From the NCBI GenBank assembly GCA_017624715.1, contig JAGAMN010000013.1:1-61167 (forward strand): a stretch of DNA of 61,167 bases, read 5' to 3'. Under the pieces are notes generated by a model. That model had not been told where the DNA came from. It did no database searches and saw only the letters and a list, made by a program, of their open reading frames with translations. Source of the DNA: Oscillospiraceae bacterium. Its GTDB lineage: Bacteria; Bacillota; Clostridia; Oscillospirales; Oscillospiraceae. This document shows, in pieces, positions 33,543-42,331 of the stretch (its first letter is position 1; the number at the start of each line of letters is the position of its first letter). The position numbers and the translations under genes were made by a program.

Positions 33543-34196
33543 TTACAGAATCTGATGGAGCTTTTCCAGAAAACGGTCTGCCAGTTGGCGGTGGCCCTGA
33601 CGGGTCAGGTGCATGAAGTCCACTTCATTGAATTCACAGCCTGCGGCGTCCATGAAGTGGATGCCGAGAAGTTCTGCTTTCTGACGGTAATAGGCTGCCA
33701 GCTGCTGGGATTTCTCTACACTGCCCCTGCCCATTTCGTCCGCTACGCGGGAGGTCTCCACCCGCTTATCCACAGGTGGAGGCGAAACGATAAGGATATT
33801 GGGCTTGGTACCGGGGGCCCAGCAGTCAGTGGCCATAGCTTTGCGGCAAAGCCGTTCCATGCCCCAGGCGATGGTAGGGGCGCTGGCATTGAACCGTTCC
33901 TTGGTGTCGTTGGTGCCCAGCATGATGATCAGAAGATCAATGTACTCGTGGCTCTTCAGCAGACCCCAGAAATAGGAGAAAACATCCATATTTTCATAAA
34001 GGGGATCGGCAAAAACGGTGGTACGGCCGGACAATCCTTCCTCCGTGATCAGATAATTTTCTCCCAAATCTTTCTGCAGCAGGCAGGGCCAGCGCTCGTC
34101 TTCGTTGAAACGGATGCCGCCGTCGGCGCAGTCATTGGGATCGGCACAGTAGCCGTGGGTGTTGGAATCGCCGATGCATAAAATGTGCTTTTTCAT
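33543..34196 (-). CDS. SGNH/GDSL-type esterase
   Basis: A 217-residue SGNH hydrolase. Block I is CIGDSNTHGY with the catalytic Ser. The oxyanion Gly is in GLSGRTTV, the Asn in MLGTNDTKE and the Asp-His pair in EVDFMHLTRQGH. No signal peptide is present, so it acts in the cytoplasm, probably removing acetyl or other ester groups from sugars taken up by the transporter next door. The second of two adjacent ATG codons (34196) has the better spacing to GGAGG. It lies just downstream of the ROK gene and may be co-transcribed with it. Confidence 0.9.
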   Translation of the reverse strand: MKKHILCIGDSNTHGYCADPNDCADGGIRFNEDERWPCLLQKDLGENYLITEEGLSGRTTVFADPLYENMDVFSYFWGLLKSHEYIDLLIIMLGTNDTKERFNASAPTIAWGMERLCRKAMATDCWAPGTKPNILIVSPPPVDKRVETSRVADEMGRGSVEKSQQLAAYYRQKAELLGIHFMDAAGCEFNEVDFMHLTRQGHRQLADRFLEKLHQIL

Positions 34197-34221
34197 CATG
34201 ACCTCCGTGTTATATAGAATG

Positions 34222-35397
34222 TTACTGAGTACAGATTTCCTGGAAGTAGCGGTCTCTGGCTAAGAAGATCATGCCCTGAATACCGGCAAACTTTCCTAGA
34301 TCCGACATGCGGATATCCGGCGCAGGTCTCTGCGATCTCTCAAATAGATTCAGCAGATGATTGGCAAAGCAGTCGCCAAAGGGAACATAGTCACCGCCAA
34401 ACACAATGCGATTGATGGAAATGAAACTCATGTAATTATAAGACAGCACTGCCAGACGGCCGCAAATGTCCTCCACCACGCTGGCAACGGCACTGTTTCC
34501 AGCCGAATAGGCCCGGATGATCTCTTCCAGCGGTACCTGATCCTTCCCGGCAAAGGGGGAATCTTCCCGCTGCGTACATTCTTTTTTCAAATAATCAATA
34601 CAGACCGTATCCTCCAGCTTTCTGCCGCTGTTGGCATCGGCCGGATCAAAGTAATCATAGAGCTCGCCGGCGCTGAAGTTTTCGCCCAGCAGCGGCTTTC
34701 CGTTCAGAATAATACCGGAGCCGATACCCAGTCCTGCATGGAGATAGAGTAGATTATTTTCCCTGTTTCCGGTGCCCCGGATCCACTCACCCAGAGTTGC
34801 TGCCTTCACATCATTATAGATGATCACGGGCAGGGAAAAAGCTTCCGTCACAATCTGCTTCAGATCCATCAGCCACCACTGGGGGCCGCCGCAGCTGGTA
34901 CTGAAATGGAGCAGCTTCCCGTCCTCATTGAACACGCCAGGTGTTGCAAGGGCGATGCAGTATACAATCTCCTGTCCGGCACCCGGGGATTGCAGCAGAG
35001 TTCGGATGCCTTCCAGAACCAGATCCCGGCAGGCGTCGATTGGCGTCCCCGGCGCAATGGTAATATCAAAGGAACGCAGAATCTTACCGTTCAGATCTGT
35101 AAGTGCAAACAGGGGGGTGGAAAAGTTCAGATTCACCGCAATGATCAGACGATTCGAAGAATTGAAGCGTAGCAGGATCGATTTTCGTCCACCGGAGGGA
35201 CCTGCCCTGCCCACACCGTTTTCCTCCACAATGCCAACATCCAGCAGATACTGCAGATTGTCTGAGATGGCAGGCTTGCTTAACTGCAGGTCTTTGGCTA
35301 ACTGGGTACGGGATGTGGTTCCGGACTGGAAAATGGCGTCTAAAATCAATCGCTGATTGGCACGTTTGATATCCGTGGCGTTCAGTGCATGTTTCAT
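34222..35397 (-). CDS. ROK-family transcriptional repressor
   Basis: A 391-residue NagC/XylR-type regulator. The N-terminal winged HTH (LILDAIFQSGTTSRTQLAKD, LQLSKPAISDNLQYLL) is followed by a ROK sugar-kinase-like domain with YLHAGLGIGSGIILNG. The CxCGxxGC zinc motif typical of many ROK proteins is not evident. The start is the ATG at 35397 behind GGGAGG; the frame is open further up but the sequence there is intergenic. It is divergent from the sugar ABC genes, and a dyad downstream of their promoter (35591-35613) is its likely operator. Confidence 0.88.
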   Translation of the reverse strand: MKHALNATDIKRANQRLILDAIFQSGTTSRTQLAKDLQLSKPAISDNLQYLLDVGIVEENGVGRAGPSGGRKSILLRFNSSNRLIIAVNLNFSTPLFALTDLNGKILRSFDITIAPGTPIDACRDLVLEGIRTLLQSPGAGQEIVYCIALATPGVFNEDGKLLHFSTSCGGPQWWLMDLKQIVTEAFSLPVIIYNDVKAATLGEWIRGTGNRENNLLYLHAGLGIGSGIILNGKPLLGENFSAGELYDYFDPADANSGRKLEDTVCIDYLKKECTQREDSPFAGKDQVPLEEIIRAYSAGNSAVASVVEDICGRLAVLSYNYMSFISINRIVFGGDYVPFGDCFANHLLNLFERSQRPAPDIRMSDLGKFAGIQGMIFLARDRYFQEICTQ

Positions 35398-35549
35398 GGT
35401 GTCATACCCTCCCACAATAATAAACTCAGTATACCCAACCTCGTCCGAAAATGCAATAGTCTTCTCGTTGATATTCGCCAAATTAAGTCTTGCTTTTTCT
35501 ATATACATTGTGCACAAAAACGTCAAAGTGATTTTTCGGTTTATGATAA

Positions 35550-35613
35550 TTGACTTTTTTGTTGTCTTTGCCGATAATATACATATCAGTGTTGGTAATC
35601 AAACTTTACTAAC
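35550..35613 (+). promoter_or_regulatory. Transporter promoter with ROK-type operator
   Basis: TTGACT (35550-35555), 17-bp spacer, GATAAT (35573-35578) would start transcription near 35585. GTTGGTAA (35591-35598) and TTACTAAC (35606-35613) form a dyad with one mismatch pair just after the start point, where a repressor would block elongation. The divergent ROK gene begins at 35397. Confidence 0.72.
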
Positions 35614-35675
35614 GCTGCAGATCATACATCCGGCATTTATTCCCCGGATGGCAATCAAGAACAGGAGGAAAACAA

Positions 35676-37004
35676 ATGAAGAAATGGATCGCATTGTTGC
35701 TGGCTCTGGTTATGGTTCTGTCCGTAACTGCTTGCGGTGCTTCCGAGCCTGCTGCTCCCACCAAGGCTCCCGCCGCTGATGCTCCCGCTGATGAGGCCCC
35801 CGCTGCCGAAGGTCTGCCCTATGAGGGTGAGACCCTGACCGTTCTGTACATGTCTGGTGTCTACGCTGATGCCGCCCGCGCTATGGTACCCGAATTCGAG
35901 GCTGCCACCGGCGCCAAGGTCGAAGTTGTTGACTACCCCTACCTGACCCTGCATGAGAAGGCCCTGCTGGACCTGACCTCCTACACCGGCTCCTATGACG
36001 TCATCGATGTTGCTTCCCAGTGGGACGGCGAGTTCGCTCCCTTCCTGGAGCCCCTGAACGCTTATGTTGAGCGCGACGGTTACGACATGAGCGTGTGGAT
36101 TGACAACGTTCTGGCTAACTGCGGCGAGTGGCAGGGCACCATCGTTGGTATCCCCAATGCATGTACTCCCCAGGTCTTCGCATATCGTACCGACCTGCTG
36201 CCCGATGGCATTCCCGACACCTGGGAAGGCTACCGCGAAGCTCTGGCTTCTGTCAATGATCCCGAAAACGGCGTTTACGGTGTAACTGTTTCCGAAGTTT
36301 CCGGTCAGCTGGGCGGCGTGTTTGACTACGTTCTGTGGTCCATGGGCGGCAACTGGGCCGACGAGGACTGGAATGTCACCATCGACTCCGCTGAGACCCG
36401 CGCTGCTCTGGAGCACCTGTATGCCATCAAGGAGTACTCCGATCCCGCAAACCTGGCATGGGGCGTTGACGAGTCCATCCAGGCATTCCTGGACGGCAAG
36501 GCTGCTGTCTGTGAGACCTGGCCCACCCTGGGTATCACCCAGAAGGGCGATGACCCCGCACAGTCCAAGATCGTCGGCAAGTGGGCTCTGGACGTGATTC
36601 CTCACGAGGAAACCGGTATCACCCTGCTGTCCGCTTGGGACGTGGCTATTCCCGCTGGTTCTCAGAACAAGGACCTGGCATGGGAGTGGGTCAAGATGTA
36701 CACCAGCTATGAGAAGCAGAATGAATTCTATGATGAATTCGCAATCTTCTCTCCCCGTAAGGAATTCTGGGAGCAGGAGAAGATGGCCAACCTGAGTGCT
36801 GTCCGTGACGGTCTGGACACCGCCAATATGTGGTGGCGTATCCCCGCTTCCGTCGAAGCTGACTCCATGATTAACACCATCGTTGGTTCTTACCTGTCCG
36901 ATCAGATTGATCTGGAAGAGGCTGTCAAGCAGCTGAACGACGCTCTGACTGCTGCTCTGGAGAACTCTCCTCCCGAGGAAGGCATCAAGAACTACAACCA
37001 CTAA
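35676..37004 (+). CDS. ABC transporter sugar-binding lipoprotein (CUT1 type)
   Basis: A 442-residue extracellular solute-binding protein, family 1. Lipoprotein signal KKWIALLLALVMVLSVTAC with the lipid-carrying Cys at about residue 20, then a low-complexity Ala/Pro/Glu linker. The mature domain has GETLTVLYMSGVYADAARAM, YPYLTLHEKALLDLTSYTGS and WGVDESIQAFLDGKAAVCE, typical of sugar- or oligosaccharide-binding proteins. AGGAGG precedes the ATG. It is followed by a hairpin (37025-37056) that probably keeps its mRNA level above that of the permeases. The substrate is not indicated. Confidence 0.92.
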   Translation: MKKWIALLLALVMVLSVTACGASEPAAPTKAPAADAPADEAPAAEGLPYEGETLTVLYMSGVYADAARAMVPEFEAATGAKVEVVDYPYLTLHEKALLDLTSYTGSYDVIDVASQWDGEFAPFLEPLNAYVERDGYDMSVWIDNVLANCGEWQGTIVGIPNACTPQVFAYRTDLLPDGIPDTWEGYREALASVNDPENGVYGVTVSEVSGQLGGVFDYVLWSMGGNWADEDWNVTIDSAETRAALEHLYAIKEYSDPANLAWGVDESIQAFLDGKAAVCETWPTLGITQKGDDPAQSKIVGKWALDVIPHEETGITLLSAWDVAIPAGSQNKDLAWEWVKMYTSYEKQNEFYDEFAIFSPRKEFWEQEKMANLSAVRDGLDTANMWWRIPASVEADSMINTIVGSYLSDQIDLEEAVKQLNDALTAALENSPPEEGIKNYNH

Positions 37005-37024
37005 TTCATAGTATTTGATTTCCG

Positions 37025-37056
37025 TTTTGGCCGGAGAGATTTCTCTCCGGCCAAAA
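37025..37056 (+). terminator. Attenuating terminator between binding protein and permeases
   Basis: TTTTGGCCGGAGAGA pairs with TCTCTCCGGCCAAAA (15 bp). It lies between genes of one operon, so it should act as a partial terminator. Confidence 0.75.
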
Positions 37057-37109
37057 TCACTAGATTCCAATTTCATTGCAGCACCCCCTATCGGAAAGGT
37101 TGATTCACT

Positions 37110-38003
37110 ATGAGATTAAAAAAAAGGAGAAGCGACAAGTTCGCCTGCTGGGCATTCCTGATGCCCACATTGATCTTCCTTGCTATCACTGCACTTTTCC
37201 CGCTGCTGTACTCTGGATATCTTAGCTTCTTCCGTTTGAAGCTGAATCTGCCCAATCAGCAGCCTGTTTTCGTTGGTCTGGATAACTACATCAAGATGTT
37301 TACCGATACCATGCTGCACACCAGTACCATCAACACCCTGCTCTTCGCGTTCATATCCGTGGCGCTGGAAGTGGTTCTTGGTCTGATGGTGGCCATGGTC
37401 ATCTGCTCCGACAGCATGTGGTCCCGTGTGGCGACCTCCATTTTCATGATCCCCATGATTATGGCGCCTGTTGCCATCGGTACACTGTGGCGTATGATGA
37501 TGGATGCTTCCACCGGCGTCCTGAACTATTTCCTGAGCTTTTTCGGCGTGGATACCATCCAGTGGCTGGCAGATCCCACAATGGCCAAGATATCCGTCCT
37601 TCTGGTCAATGTCTGGCAGCTAACGCCATGGGTCACGGTCATCTGTGCTGCCGGCCTGAAGGCTCTGCCCCAGGACTGCATCCAGGCGGCTTTGGTGGAC
37701 GGTGCTACTCCCCGGCAGATTTTTTGGCGGATCGTTCTGCCTCTGATTAAGCCTGTTTTGGTTATCGTTGTCATGATGCGCTTCACGGATGCTTTCAAGG
37801 TCTTCGATACCATTTATACTATGACAAATGGCGGTCCCGGCACTGCAACGGAAATGCTGCCTAACTTCATTTATAAGCAGGGTCTGAAATATTATGATGC
37901 AGGCTATGCTGCTGCACTGGCCATCGTCTTCGTTCTGGTCATGGCCTTCATCACCCTGTTCTTCCTGAGACTGAGAAAGAAGGAGGAGGAGAACGTATGG
38001 TAA
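37110..38003 (+). CDS. Sugar ABC transporter permease (MalF-like)
   Basis: A 297-residue permease with six membrane segments. The EAA loop that docks on the ATPase is visible (AALVDGATPRQIFWRIVLPL, near residue 195). It starts MRLKKRRSDKFACWAFLMPT. It overlaps the second permease by seven bases. It forms the channel with that protein for the sugar delivered by the lipoprotein. No ATPase gene is present in the cluster; CUT1 systems in Firmicutes often share one encoded elsewhere. Confidence 0.93.
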   Translation: MRLKKRRSDKFACWAFLMPTLIFLAITALFPLLYSGYLSFFRLKLNLPNQQPVFVGLDNYIKMFTDTMLHTSTINTLLFAFISVALEVVLGLMVAMVICSDSMWSRVATSIFMIPMIMAPVAIGTLWRMMMDASTGVLNYFLSFFGVDTIQWLADPTMAKISVLLVNVWQLTPWVTVICAAGLKALPQDCIQAALVDGATPRQIFWRIVLPLIKPVLVIVVMMRFTDAFKVFDTIYTMTNGGPGTATEMLPNFIYKQGLKYYDAGYAAALAIVFVLVMAFITLFFLRLRKKEEENVW

Positions 38004-38875
38004 AGCGTCGCAAATCCCAGGATAAGGCATCCACTGATTATGTTATCAGCAATTTTGCTGGTCCCTATGTCAAATGGGGCCTTCTGATCAGCTCTTTGGT
38101 TGGCGTGCTCTTCCCTCTGTACTGGCTCCTGCTCAGTGCCTTCAAGCTGGACCGGGATCACCGTTCCTATCCTCCCGTGTTCTTTCCCAGCGAATTCACA
38201 CTGGATCACTTCATTGAGGTATTCACCAAGAATCAGCTGATGGAGAACCTGATCAATTCTGCAACGATCGCTGTCGTCACTACTGTCATCACTCTGCTGA
38301 TCGGCTCCATGGCAGCCTATGCTGTGCAGCGTGGTCCTCTGGGCAGAAAGACCAAGGATTTCTTTGGCCTGTGGTTCATGGTGCAGAAAATGTACCCCGC
38401 CATTGCCACTGCCATCCCCGTCTATCTGGTTATGCGCAGTCTGAGACTTATCGATACCCTGGCAGCAATGATCATCATGAATACCAGCTTTAACCTGCCC
38501 CTGGTCATCTGGCTAATGATGGGTTTCTTTGAGCAGGTACCCTATGAGCTGGAAGAATCGGCCATGCTTGACGGCTCCGGCTTCATCCACCGGTTCTTCA
38601 ATGTGATCCTGCCCATCACCAAGCCCGGTTTGGTGGCTTCCGCCATTCTGACCTTCACTGCTACCTGGAATGAGTTTCTGTTTGCAGTCATCCTCAGCAT
38701 CAACAAGGCTAAGACCCTGCCTGTGGTTATCGCCGGCTTCATCACCGATCGTGGCCTGGCCTGGGGACCTATGGCAGCAACCTCACTGGTTACCCTGATC
38801 CCCGTTGTTGTTCTGACACTTCTGGTTCAGAAGGACTTTGTCAAGGGTATGGCTATGGGTGCGGTTAAGGGTTAA
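37997..38875 (+). CDS. Sugar ABC transporter permease (MalG-like)
   Basis: A 292-residue permease with six membrane segments and the EAA loop EESAMLDGSGFIHRFFNVIL. Starts MVKRRKSQDKASTDYV inside the end of the first permease gene, with AAGGAGGAGG ahead. Last gene of the operon, ended by the hairpin at 38907-38944. Confidence 0.93.
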   Translation: MVKRRKSQDKASTDYVISNFAGPYVKWGLLISSLVGVLFPLYWLLLSAFKLDRDHRSYPPVFFPSEFTLDHFIEVFTKNQLMENLINSATIAVVTTVITLLIGSMAAYAVQRGPLGRKTKDFFGLWFMVQKMYPAIATAIPVYLVMRSLRLIDTLAAMIIMNTSFNLPLVIWLMMGFFEQVPYELEESAMLDGSGFIHRFFNVILPITKPGLVASAILTFTATWNEFLFAVILSINKAKTLPVVIAGFITDRGLAWGPMAATSLVTLIPVVVLTLLVQKDFVKGMAMGAVKG

Positions 38876-38906
38876 TGGTTTTTCAAAAAATACAAAACAT
38901 ATCCGA

Positions 38907-38944
38907 AAAAATGGCTGTGCATCATTTGATGCGCAGCCATTTTG
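38907..38944 (+). terminator. Terminator of the sugar ABC operon
   Basis: AAAATGGCTGTGCATC pairs with GATGCGCAGCCATTTT (one wobble/mismatch), followed by TTGGGG; 32 bp after the last stop codon. Confidence 0.85.
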
Positions 38945-39027
38945 GGGTTTGTAAAGGTATTGGAAGATGATGCAATACCCACTGCTGATAACGAATTAAT
39001 TCCTGGATTTCGAATTGCATAGACCGT

Positions 39028-39406
39028 CAATCTTGTTCTGGACACGAACCGGCTGACAACGAAGAGGGAGAAAAAAGCGTCGCTGCGGAGTTGCAGCTCC
39101 ACAGCGACCTGGGCTTTCAATATACTTCTCAGGCATATTTTAAGCTAACTCAATCTTACGGTATAACACCGTCGATGTCAAGCAGGGGTAATCCCTTCTA
39201 TCTTGAAAACAGAGTGCATCTACCGGCATAAACCGAAGACATTCAAAGAACCAAACGATCTGATTGATAGATGCGTTCACTTCTACAACCATGGGCGCAT
39301 CCGGAATAAAACTGGAGTGGCGCCGCTGACGCTACGCCACTCCGCTTAAAACTTAATAATCTTACACAGGGCCGCTTTTTGTACTGTCCGCACAAACTGG
39401 GGCAGT
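39028..39406 (+). mobile_element. Degraded IS3 remnant (OrfB 3' part and right end)
   Basis: The sequence follows the OrfB of the copy at 24073-24930 from about TCTTGTTCTGGACACGA to the right terminus GGGGCAGT. It has many substitutions and an internal deletion after GGTAATCCCTT that removes the catalytic Glu region (AMAENFF). The frame is broken, so it is non-functional. It separates the sugar ABC operon from the DUF1295 gene. The bases 38945-39027 before it hold nothing recognised. Confidence 0.9.
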
Positions 39407-39431
39407 TCGTACACCGGAGGGTACTTTTTGT

Positions 39432-40235
39432 TTATGCAACCAGCCACTTGTACTTTTCCACGCTGTACAGAGGAATGAAGGGAACCAGGATGGGTACGGT
39501 CTTGACGTACTTCTGGTATTCGGGATCGTTGCCGTAATTCTTGTTCTGGCGGATTTCCAGACGGCGGGCGCCGCTGAACATGACGAAGATGATGCCGATG
39601 TAGCCAACCAGCACCACGATCCACTGACCGATGCCGGAAACTGCGCCGATGCCGGAGATCAGCACGCCGGTCCAGAAGATCATCTCTCCCAGATAGTTGG
39701 GGCAGCGGACGATGCGATACAGGCCGGTGTCCACGAAGCGGCGGGGATTGAGCTTCTTGGCAGCGTTTTTCTGAATGTCTGCGGCGGATTCCAGAAGGAT
39801 GCCGCAGATCATGATGGCTGCGCCGATGTAGGTCCAGATGTTGCTGCCGCTGCCGTTATGCAGGCGGTAGAACACGCCGGAAATCTGGGTGACGTACAGC
39901 ACGGCGCAGGTGACCCAGATGGCGATCTTGACGCCGAAGGGTACAGTCTTGCCGTCCTTGATTTCGCCCTTCATATTCTTGGAGTAGGAAGCGCTCTTGA
40001 ATTCACGGAAGGCCAGGTAACCGCCCAGGCGGCAGCCGTAGATGATGAACAGCACGCAGCAGAGGATGGTGCCCATACTCAGGCCCTGACCATACAGAAT
40101 CAGCATCACCAGGCCCTCGGCGGCGATGGAGAAGCCATAGCCCAGGGAGATAAACCAGACATAGTTTTTGAAGCCGATGGAACTGACGATCATGCAGACT
40201 GCGAACAGCAGCCAGAAATTGAGGGGTAATACCAT
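39432..40235 (-). CDS. DUF1295 / isoprenylcysteine methyltransferase-like membrane protein
   Basis: A 267-residue integral membrane protein with about six or seven hydrophobic segments. The signature FVDTGLYRIVRCPNYLGEMI near residue 165-185 and LEIRQNKNYGNDPEYQKYVK at the end are those of the DUF1295/ICMT superfamily (steroid 5-alpha-reductase-like), whose members reduce or methylate lipid-like substrates in the membrane. ATG follows AAAGGAG. It is the third gene after the TetR-controlled promoter, 12 bp behind the small membrane protein. The precise substrate is unknown. Confidence 0.85.
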   Translation of the reverse strand: MVLPLNFWLLFAVCMIVSSIGFKNYVWFISLGYGFSIAAEGLVMLILYGQGLSMGTILCCVLFIIYGCRLGGYLAFREFKSASYSKNMKGEIKDGKTVPFGVKIAIWVTCAVLYVTQISGVFYRLHNGSGSNIWTYIGAAIMICGILLESAADIQKNAAKKLNPRRFVDTGLYRIVRCPNYLGEMIFWTGVLISGIGAVSGIGQWIVVLVGYIGIIFVMFSGARRLEIRQNKNYGNDPEYQKYVKTVPILVPFIPLYSVEKYKWLVA

Positions 40236-40247
40236 TGTTATTCTCCT

Positions 40248-40463
40248 TTACAGTTTGGATTCGTTCAGCTTTGCTTTGAGGAGGATCAGGACGCTCCACA
40301 TCAGCAGACCCTGACCGACACAGTGATGGCCTGCTCCGTCCAGTTGCCCCATGCCCATGGAAGCCAGGAAAGACAGGATGAACAGAACTGCAGCGTCCAT
40401 TTTCTTCATTTTCACTGCCAGAATGCTCAGGCAGATACAGATGGAGCCCAGACCCAGCACCAC
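40248..40463 (-). CDS. Small membrane protein
   Basis: Up to 71 residues with two hydrophobic segments (VLGLGSICICLSILAV; then AAVLFILSFLASMGMG) and a short charged end (LLKAKLNESKL). The GTG start at 40463 is one base after the preceding stop, with no good ribosome site, so translation is coupled; an internal ATG (MKKMDAAVLF) is an alternative. Function unknown. It lies between the flavin-reductase-like and DUF1295 genes. Confidence 0.65.
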   Translation of the reverse strand: MVLGLGSICICLSILAVKMKKMDAAVLFILSFLASMGMGQLDGAGHHCVGQGLLMWSVLILLKAKLNESKL

Positions 40464-40464
40464 C

Positions 40465-41391
40465 TTACTTTTTATTCTTTTCCCTGGCCCGTTTGTCGTT
40501 GATGATCTTCATTTCGGCTGCCGTGATCAGCTGGCAGTCATTCTCCTTTGCCCAGTCCACACAGCCCTTCAGCACCAAGGGCAGGAATACCCGGGGCACA
40601 TTCAGAATGGTTTCCAGCGCGTCGTCGGTAAACTTGACCTTATCGTCGGCCCGGTCGGCGGCGTAGCGGACGGATTCCAGAGTCTGCTTGCGAATGGGCA
40701 GCAGCTCGGCCCGCATTCTGGCCTTGCGGTGGAACCAGAAATTCTTGCTGTCACGGTAGCCGTAGTCAACGGGGAGATTGGGGAAGTCGCTTGCCTTAAC
40801 GCCATTGATGATCGCATCGGCGTATTTCTTCTTCATGAGAATCTTATCTACCTTCAAAATAAAGTGGGCGCCGAACTTGGAGGTGATGCCGTTGAAATCG
40901 TGGTAGGGGGGCTCATAGCCGTTCAGCTCGCCGGGCAGATCCGTCTGGGCGTTGTCCAGTTCCCGGACCCAGGTGCACTCGATGGTCTGAATGGCGTCGG
41001 AAAGGACCATGGGACGCTTTTCGCCGGTGGTTTCCTCAATGAGACTCTTCTCCAGCCTGAATTCACACTTGGGCATCTTATCTTCTGGCTTATCACCGGG
41101 CCAGGAGAGCTTGACGCACTCCTTAAAGGTCTTGGGTTTGTCATCCACAAAGTTGATGGCACATTTGCCGTTGCGCAGAATATTCTGGGCGGTGTTGGAG
41201 GAGTTGCGGCAGGAAAGCAGCATGGCGTAGAAGTCCTTGCCTGCCACATAGTAGGGCTGAACCAGGGAATAGGGGCCCAAAGTAGTGCTGCCGTCTTCGC
41301 ACAGCGTGGAAATGACCACGGTGGGCATGGGGAAAAACAGGGATGTCTGGTAAAAGTTATCCACCACGCGAAGGTTTTCAAAACTGGACAT
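40465..41391 (-). CDS. Flavin reductase-like FMN-binding protein
   Basis: A 308-residue protein whose N-terminal 190 residues follow the FMN-binding split-barrel flavin reductase fold: MPTVVISTLCEDGSTTLGPY, then LLSCRNSSNTAQNILRNGKC and AINFVDD. The C-terminal ~110 residues (FHRKARMRAELLPIRKQTLE) are an uncharacterised helical extension, basic and lysine-rich at the end. ATG follows AAAGGAG. First gene behind the TetR gene. A redox partner role for the membrane reductase-like protein downstream would fit but is not shown. Confidence 0.82.
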   Translation of the reverse strand: MSSFENLRVVDNFYQTSLFFPMPTVVISTLCEDGSTTLGPYSLVQPYYVAGKDFYAMLLSCRNSSNTAQNILRNGKCAINFVDDKPKTFKECVKLSWPGDKPEDKMPKCEFRLEKSLIEETTGEKRPMVLSDAIQTIECTWVRELDNAQTDLPGELNGYEPPYHDFNGITSKFGAHFILKVDKILMKKKYADAIINGVKASDFPNLPVDYGYRDSKNFWFHRKARMRAELLPIRKQTLESVRYAADRADDKVKFTDDALETILNVPRVFLPLVLKGCVDWAKENDCQLITAAEMKIINDKRAREKNKK

Positions 41392-41419
41392 GTTACATCT
41401 CTCCTTTAAAATGAAAAAT

Positions 41420-41441
41420 GGGACTGCATCCGTGCAGTCCC
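41420..41441 (-). terminator. Hairpin between TetR and the flavin-reductase gene
   Basis: GGGACTGCAC/ GTGCAGTCCC-type stem of about 9-10 bp followed on the minus strand by ATTTTT. It probably attenuates read-through from the regulator into the three downstream genes. Confidence 0.7.
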
Positions 41442-41465
41442 GAAGGGTACCATGGAAACGACACG

Positions 41466-41972
41466 TCAGAAATGCTTTTCCATCATGCCATAGATTTCAT
41501 CGAAGGTTTTGCCTGCCATGGTCCAGGTCAGCAGCGCCTCTGCCAGAAACTCCGCGGCAAAATCCGTTTCGGAGAACTTCCGCAGGGGCTGGGCCAGCTG
41601 TGTCCGAAGCATACCGTGGTATTTGCTGAAGGACCCGGAGAAGCTGGCTGCTGCAGACTCATCCCGGAAAATGACTTCGTGGCGTCGGGCAAAGGAAACC
41701 AATTGATCATAGATACACAGAAGGACCGGCTTGGGAGCATCGGAGCAGCCGCTCACCGCGGTGATGGCGGTGATGCATTGTTTCCAGTCTTCCAGCAAAT
41801 GGCTGGCGACCAGTTCCTCCTTGGAGGAGAAATAGTTGTAAACCGTTCCAACACCCACACCGCAGGCTTTTGCCAGGTCGCGGATGGTCAGGGCACCGTA
41901 ACCGGATGTTTCAATCTGATGTTTTGCTTCAGCGATCAATTTATGTTCCAGATTTTCAATGATCTTGGGCAT
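41466..41972 (-). CDS. TetR-family transcriptional repressor
   Basis: A 168-residue TetR-type regulator. The HTH is in the first 50 residues: LTIRDLAKACGVGVGTVYNY followed by FSSKEELVASHLL. The rest is the helical ligand-binding part. ATG at 41972 follows AAGGAG. An earlier frame extension to 42029 would start inside the promoter. It is the first gene of the operon and very probably represses it through the perfect palindrome at 41985-42000, which lies just after the promoter. Confidence 0.92.
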   Translation of the reverse strand: MPKIIENLEHKLIAEAKHQIETSGYGALTIRDLAKACGVGVGTVYNYFSSKEELVASHLLEDWKQCITAITAVSGCSDAPKPVLLCIYDQLVSFARRHEVIFRDESAAASFSGSFSKYHGMLRTQLAQPLRKFSETDFAAEFLAEALLTWTMAGKTFDEIYGMMEKHF

Positions 41973-41984
41973 ATGGACTCCTTT

Positions 41985-42036
41985 TGTGAACATGTTCACA
42001 TAAATACAGTATAGATAAAAAAGCAGCAAATGTCAA
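41985..42036 (-). promoter_or_regulatory. TetR promoter with perfect 16-bp palindromic operator
   Basis: On the minus strand TTGACA (42031-42036), 17-bp spacer, TATACT (42008-42013). TGTGAACATGTTCACA (41985-42000) is fully self-complementary and covers the expected start region of the transcript, as TetR operators do. Confidence 0.85.
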
Positions 42037-42266
42037 GGCGCTGGCCGGGGGATTGGGGAACCTTTCTTTCAGTTTATCAGGTTTTGACGCTGTTTTCAAT
42101 TGCAAGTCCGATGTATTTCGGATATGATGATTCTATATATTATAGAAGTCGAGACGGCGGTTGCCGGGGTTGTGAACGATGCGCCCATCCAGAGCGGCGC
42201 CGCTTTCCTGAGAGTTGATTTATTGGAATACGCGATAAATGATCTTGGGTCATAAAGAAATCGAAT

Positions 42267-42295
42267 TTTACTTCCCCCTTCTTTTGGGTTATAAT
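42267..42295 (+). promoter_or_regulatory. Promoter of the ABC/GT/PHP operon
   Basis: TTTACT (42267-42272), 17-bp spacer, TATAAT (42290-42295), 36 bp upstream of the binding-protein gene. The stretch 42037-42266 holds nothing else that I recognise. Confidence 0.65.
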
Positions 42296-42331
42296 GATGC
42301 TCTGATTATTTAGAAACAGGAGTAAAAGAAA

